Positions 14,233 to 17,578 of a stretch of DNA of 17,578 nt are shown in pieces. Location of the stretch: the NCBI GenBank assembly GCA_023436605.1, contig JAEZIQ010000120.1, forward strand, positions 1-17,578, written 5' to 3'. Source of the stretch: Actinomycetes bacterium (GTDB lineage: Bacteria; Actinomycetota; Thermoleophilia; Solirubrobacterales; 70-9). A program made the position numbers and the translations under genes. The first letter of the stretch is position 1; each line of letters opens with the position of its first letter. Below the pieces are notes generated by a model. It had not been told where the DNA came from, ran no database searches, and saw only the letters and a program-made list of their open reading frames with translations.

Positions 14233-14751
14233 CTAGCGGCGGAAGGCGACGCGACGCCAGCTCGGCTCTTTGGCGAGCTCGATCATTTCCGGCCCGCGCT
14301 CGGGCTGGATGTAGCCGAAGGTCTGGCGGGTTTCGTCGAAGGCGATGTCTAGTTCGCCTTCCTTGACCCGCTGGTCGAGCCAGGCGCCCCGGAAGACGAG
14401 GCGGCGAAGCCAATGGACGAAGCTCTGGTTGCCGGGTCCGGTGAGGTCTTCCCAGTGGTGGGTCACATGGACTCCGAGTTCCGAACTGGGCTCTTCGATC
14501 TCGCCTGAAACGGCCAGATGAAGCAGGTCGTTGAGTTCGGCGAAGGTCAGTCCGGGGGTCACGAAGCCGAGCCGCACTGCGGCCTGTTCGACTCTCTGAC
14601 TGAAGTCCCGTTCATTGAACGAGAATCGGAGATTGCCGTACTCGAGCACATAGTCAGTGCCCGACTCGTAGTTTCCTCTGCGGGTCTTTTTACGTTCCAC
14701 GGTTGAAGCCTTGAGCGCCCGCGGCATGGTCCTTGGGCACCCGGGCATCAT
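14233..14751 (-). CDS. Conserved-looking hypothetical protein
   Basis: A protein of up to 172 residues that I do not recognise. There is no signal peptide or membrane segment. It is a mixed alpha/beta soluble protein rich in aromatic and charged residues, with segments such as YVLEYGNLRFSFNERDFSQRVEQA, GLTFAELNDLLHLAVSGE and GAWLDQRVKEGELDIAFDETR. Tryptophan content is high near the C-terminus. Codon use matches the real genes of the window, so it is likely expressed. The start is uncertain: ATG 14751, ATG 14727 and GTG 14700 are all possible, and the last has AAGG 8 nt upstream. It is convergent with rho and divergent from the DUF192 gene across about 128 bp in which I recognise no RNA gene. 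Confidence 0.65.
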   Translation of the reverse strand: MMPGCPRTMPRALKASTVERKKTRRGNYESGTDYVLEYGNLRFSFNERDFSQRVEQAAVRLGFVTPGLTFAELNDLLHLAVSGEIEEPSSELGVHVTHHWEDLTGPGNQSFVHWLRRLVFRGAWLDQRVKEGELDIAFDETRQTFGYIQPERGPEMIELAKEPSWRRVAFRR

Positions 14752-14879
14752 GCCTTGAGGAAGCGTTTAGGGACTTCGCGCCGTAGCACCTGAACGGGCG
14801 GTTGCACCCCGAAAGACTCCTTGCAGAGCCGAGCCGTGTAAGCGGGGGAGAGATTCCTGTGCCCGTCCCTTAGGTGGGC

Positions 14880-15260
14880 ATGGCGATCGGTTCCGACATA
14901 AGCAGTCCGGCGAGACGTTTTCGGCGACTCAAGTCGCGGCGGGTCCACGGCTTCGAAGTCAAGGTCGCGAGCGACCCGGTTTCACGCCTGCTCGGGCTGG
15001 CACTGCTCGACCGGCACCGGGCGCCCGAAGGTCTGCTGATCCCGCGTTGCCGCTCGATCCACACCTACGGCATGCGCTTCCCGCTCGACCTGCTCTTCCT
15101 CGGCGAAAACTGCGAGCCGCTGATCGCGGTGCGCGAGGTCGGGCCCGGCCATCGGCTCCGGGTCCCGGAGGCCCGGGCCGTGCTTGAGCTGCCATCCGAC
15201 TGGGACATCACCAAGTGGGACCGAGAACCTGGCGACCCGCTGGGACGAGGCGAAAAGTGA
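14880..15260 (+). CDS. DUF192 family protein
   Basis: A 126-residue small protein of the DUF192 family (function unknown; members are often periplasmic or adjacent to pilus or regulatory genes). The family core is clear: RLLGLALLDRHRAPEGLLIPRCRSIHTYGMRFPLDLLFLGEN, with the conserved Cys-x-x-His-T/S-x-x-M pattern, and then VGPGHRLRVPEARAVLELP. No signal peptide is present. An in-frame TAG at 14871 limits the start to GTG 14874 or ATG 14880. An AGGTGG lies very close to the latter, so the start remains uncertain. The stop overlaps the response regulator ATG (TGATG), which indicates cotranscription. Confidence 0.83.
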   Translation: MAIGSDISSPARRFRRLKSRRVHGFEVKVASDPVSRLLGLALLDRHRAPEGLLIPRCRSIHTYGMRFPLDLLFLGENCEPLIAVREVGPGHRLRVPEARAVLELPSDWDITKWDREPGDPLGRGEK

Positions 15261-16066
15261 TGCTGCCGGTCGCCACGGAAACGGCACAGATCGTGGTCTG
15301 CGAAGACGATCAGGCCACTCTCACTCTGCTCTGCGACCACCTCACCTCGGACCGCTTCGGCGCTCTGGCAGCGCCAACCGCCGCCGACGCGATGCGGCTC
15401 TGCACCTTCAACAAGCCCGATCTGCTGCTGCTCGATCTCGGCTTGCCGGACGCGGCCGGGCTGGACCTTTTGCGTGAGATCCGCAATCCGGATCGGACGG
15501 TGAACCGGATCGACCCCGGGCTCGGAGTAATCATCGTCAGCGGCCGCTCGACTGAGCGCGACCGGGTGCGCGGCCTCAGCGAGGGCGCAGACGACTACGT
15601 CCAGAAGCCTTTTTCTTACGGTGAGTTGCTGGCCCGGATCAACTCCGTGCTGAGGAGGAGAAGACGGACCCATCCGCTGATCCAGATTGGTGACATCGAG
15701 ATCAACGACGTCGAGCACACGGTTCGGGTTGGCGGTCGGTACCTGCGCCTGTCGATGAAGGAGTACGCCCTGCTCAAGGTGCTGGCCAACGAGCCTTCCC
15801 GGGTCTTCTCCAAAGAGGAGCTGCTGCAGGAAGTGTGGGGTTACCGCTCGATGGGACATACCCGGACCCTCGAAGCCCACTGCAGTCGGCTCAGAAAGAA
15901 GCTCGACCCCAAGCACGGCCGGTACGTCGTCAATTGCTGGGGTGAGCGCTGGTCAAGGGGGCTAATTGCTACGGTGGCGCTCGATGGGAGACAGAAAACG
16001 TCTAGACGGTTACGTCCGAGTATCGAGAGTCGCGGGGCGCGAAGGCGACTCGTTCATTTCTCCTAG
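15260..16066 (+). CDS. OmpR/RegX3-type response regulator with a replaced C-terminus
   Basis: A 268-residue two-component regulator as it now reads. The receiver domain (10-130) has acidic pair D16/D17, phosphoacceptor D59 in LLLLDLGLPD, S94, and K116 in QKPFSYGELL. The winged-helix DNA-binding domain (139-228) shows the ALLKVLANEPSRVFSKEELLQEVWG and RTLEAHCSRLRKKLD pattern. Family members end ...YVVNCWGVGYRL plus a few residues. Here the match stops at WG (227-228) and is followed by 40 unrelated Arg-rich residues. These run 83 bp into the downstream recombinase gene in another frame. The last wing strand is therefore lost, probably through integration of the element at 15941 onward. Whether the chimera still binds DNA is unknown. 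No sensor kinase gene is in the window; one may lie beyond the element. The ATG overlaps the DUF192 stop, and GAGG lies upstream. Confidence 0.88.
   Translation: MLPVATETAQIVVCEDDQATLTLLCDHLTSDRFGALAAPTAADAMRLCTFNKPDLLLLDLGLPDAAGLDLLREIRNPDRTVNRIDPGLGVIIVSGRSTERDRVRGLSEGADDYVQKPFSYGELLARINSVLRRRRRTHPLIQIGDIEINDVEHTVRVGGRYLRLSMKEYALLKVLANEPSRVFSKEELLQEVWGYRSMGHTRTLEAHCSRLRKKLDPKHGRYVVNCWGERWSRGLIATVALDGRQKTSRRLRPSIESRGARRRLVHFS
15925..15975. other. Probable attL attachment site of a serine-integrase element
   Basis: Homology to response regulators ends at about 15941-15945 (TGCTGGGGTG), and the serine recombinase gene begins at 15984. The junction between host gene and element must lie close to this point, where a serine integrase crossover would be expected. 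A direct repeat AATTGCT occurs at 15932-15938 and 15964-15970, one copy on each side of the junction. The exact core needs comparison with the right end or an empty site. Confidence 0.6.
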
Positions 16067-17578
16067 TGAGCAGCGCGCAACGATCGAGAAGTGGGCGAAC
16101 CTGCGTGGTGTCGAGATTGCCGAGTGGCATGAAGACTTAGATCAATCAGGTGGCAAGCTCGATCGTCCGGGCCTTGACGCTCTCATGGCTCGAATTCGAT
16201 CGGGTGAAACGGACGGGATTGTCGTCGCTCGGCTAGATCGCCTCAGTCGGGCGGGTGTCGCCGACGCTTTGAAGCTGGTCGAAGAAATCGACGGTTACGG
16301 AGCCTCGATCGCGGCCGTTGACCTCGGGATTGACCCGACGACGCCCTTCGGGGAGTTCGCACTAACGATCATGCTCGCCCTCGGCCGTATGGAACGCCGC
16401 CGGATTACCGAGTCGTGGGACGCGGCCAACCGGCGAGCGATAGAGCGTGGGGTCCACTTCACCGGCCGAACTCCATACGGGTACGACCGCGAGAAGGGCA
16501 AGCCGCTGACCGTGAACAAGGGAGCCGCAAAGGTCGTGCGCGAGATATTCGAGCGTCGAGCGATGAAGGAATCCCGCTGGTCTATCGCTCGGTGGATGAA
16601 CGAGGAACATCCTCGGGAGGACGGCCGATCCTGGACAGCGCGAAATATCGAGGTCATTCATTCGAATCGGGTCTATCTCGGCGAGGCCTATCACGGCAAG
16701 CACCGGAACACCGATGCGCATCCGGCGATCGTCACTCAGGCCGAGTTCGAAGCGGCGAATGCCGTCAAGGGTGGCAAGGGGCGAACCGAGCGCGGCGAAG
16801 GCGCAATGCTTGCGGGGTTGATCCGCTGCGCAGGGTGCCGGTACGCGATGCGTAGGTCGTACACAATCTACGGGACCGGCGAGAACCGTCGCAAGGTTCG
16901 CCTCTACTCATGCCAGCGAAACCACGGAAGCGGGGTGTGTCCGGCCCCGGCCTCGGTGATGGCTCACCTAATCGAACCTCTTGTCCTTTCACACGTCCTC
17001 GTAATGCTTCACGGAACGAAGTGGACTGACGCCGAGGCGGACACCGAAGCGCTCGACGAAGCACGTCGGAACCTAGAGGTGGCCGAGGCGCGGCTCAGAG
17101 AGTTCCTCAGGGATGACGAACTTAGAGAAGCGGTCGGAAGGGACGCTTTCCTACTGGAAGCGCGGAATCGTCAGGAAATGGTCGATCAGGCTCGGTCGGT
17201 CCTTGAAGCGGCGACGCGTGCTGTGGAGTCCGCAGGACGCAGGACGAGAACGATCGAGGGGGAGTGGGACAAGATGCCGCGAGAGGACCGCCTGAACACC
17301 ATGCGGACGATTCTCGACACGGTGTATGTAAAGAAAGGTCGCGACGATCTGGCCGGTCGCGTAATGATTCTTTGGGACGGCGAAGACAGGTTCGAACGGC
17401 CGGTTAGGGGAGGTCATGCTGATTACAGGATGCGCCCGATCGACTGGCCGGAGGGTGAGGGTGACGAGTTTGCGTGGCGCGTTCCGGCGCTCGCGCGAAA
17501 ACTCGGCGATCCGCTCGCCGAGGACGCTCACCTCGTTCTTACCGGCGAGGACTCTGATCCGTCCGAATGATTGATAGA
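15941..17578 (+). mobile_element. Left end of an integrative element (continues past the window)
   Basis: From the point where the response regulator is interrupted to the end of the window, the only gene is a large serine recombinase. Its base and codon use is visibly less G/C-biased than its neighbours (more GAA, CGA, TTA-type and AT-ending codons). This fits transferred DNA such as a prophage or integrative conjugative element whose body lies to the right. Confidence 0.65.
15984..17570 (+). CDS. Large serine recombinase / integrase
   Basis: A 528-residue site-specific recombinase. The resolvase catalytic domain (about 7-155) has DGYVRVSR with nucleophile S14, followed by EQRATIEKWA and DLDQSGGKLDRPGLDALMA. 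The conserved arginines are in VVARLDRLSR, and GRMERRRITE starts the long helix. A Recombinase DNA-binding domain (about 165-265) contains RTPYGYDRE and SWTARNIEVIHSNRVYLGE. A zinc beta-ribbon (about 280-325) has ligand pattern RCAGCRYAM...YSCQ...GVCPAP. A coiled-coil (about 350-425), rich in Glu, Ala and Arg, precedes the C-terminal tail. It is complete, with all domains of unidirectional phage or ICE integrases. ATG 15984 is preferred over the longer frame from 15966. A TACGGT (15970-15975) could be a -10 element. The start overlaps the disrupted response regulator frame by 83 bp. Confidence 0.93.
   Translation: MGDRKRLDGYVRVSRVAGREGDSFISPSEQRATIEKWANLRGVEIAEWHEDLDQSGGKLDRPGLDALMARIRSGETDGIVVARLDRLSRAGVADALKLVEEIDGYGASIAAVDLGIDPTTPFGEFALTIMLALGRMERRRITESWDAANRRAIERGVHFTGRTPYGYDREKGKPLTVNKGAAKVVREIFERRAMKESRWSIARWMNEEHPREDGRSWTARNIEVIHSNRVYLGEAYHGKHRNTDAHPAIVTQAEFEAANAVKGGKGRTERGEGAMLAGLIRCAGCRYAMRRSYTIYGTGENRRKVRLYSCQRNHGSGVCPAPASVMAHLIEPLVLSHVLVMLHGTKWTDAEADTEALDEARRNLEVAEARLREFLRDDELREAVGRDAFLLEARNRQEMVDQARSVLEAATRAVESAGRRTRTIEGEWDKMPREDRLNTMRTILDTVYVKKGRDDLAGRVMILWDGEDRFERPVRGGHADYRMRPIDWPEGEGDEFAWRVPALARKLGDPLAEDAHLVLTGEDSDPSE

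Noticed and set aside
14752..14873. Possible structured RNA or riboswitch in the divergent spacer
   Set aside because: I compared it by eye with TPP, glycine, c-di-AMP and SRP signatures and found no convincing core; only a small TGCCC/GGGCA inverted repeat near the DUF192 start.
14748..14948. 66-codon minus-strand frame ending in the start of the hypothetical gene
   Set aside because: Its third-position G/C content is clearly lower than in the real genes and it overlaps the start of the DUF192 gene; no domain is recognisable.

Overview
The window is high-GC bacterial DNA, probably from an actinobacterium of the Thermoleophilia/Solirubrobacterales type. That placement is inferred from the strong G/C bias at third codon positions, TTG starts, likely leaderless starts, an Arg/Gly/Asp-rich insert in Rho, and a secreted DUF11 protein with a basic C-terminal beta domain.

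Layout. Positions 1-3022 hold the end of an unrecognised gene, an ExoIII-type AP endonuclease (minus strand) directly downstream of tRNA-Leu(CAG), a divergently placed tRNA-Glu(CTC) with its terminator, and a secreted DUF11 protein (minus). A DedA membrane protein (minus) follows at 3023-3742.

Positions 3826-10323 are the centre of interest. A cobalamin riboswitch precedes five tightly packed genes: a secreted DUF4430 protein, a DUF4430 lipoprotein, an EcfT transmembrane protein, a double EcfA ATPase, and a membrane protein that joins an ECF S-component to an extracellular alpha/alpha-toroid and a C-terminal anchor. Animal intrinsic factor and transcobalamin consist of an alpha6/alpha6 barrel plus a DUF4430-type beta domain. 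The operon therefore looks like a bacterial cobalamin importer carrying the two halves of an intrinsic-factor-like capture device on separate proteins.

Positions 10317-14125 hold glpD (overlapping the last transporter gene), an fsa/transaldolase-like aldolase with a likely leaderless start, and a strikingly divergent rho gene that lacks the Walker A lysine and other ATPase and translocation elements. A strong hairpin terminator separates rho from an unrecognised minus-strand gene.

Positions 14880-17578 hold a DUF192 protein and an overlapping OmpR-type response regulator. The regulator's last codons are replaced by unrelated sequence exactly where a large serine recombinase gene begins. This looks like the left end of an integrative element inserted into the regulator gene, with the right end outside the window. 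No CRISPR array or rRNA was seen.
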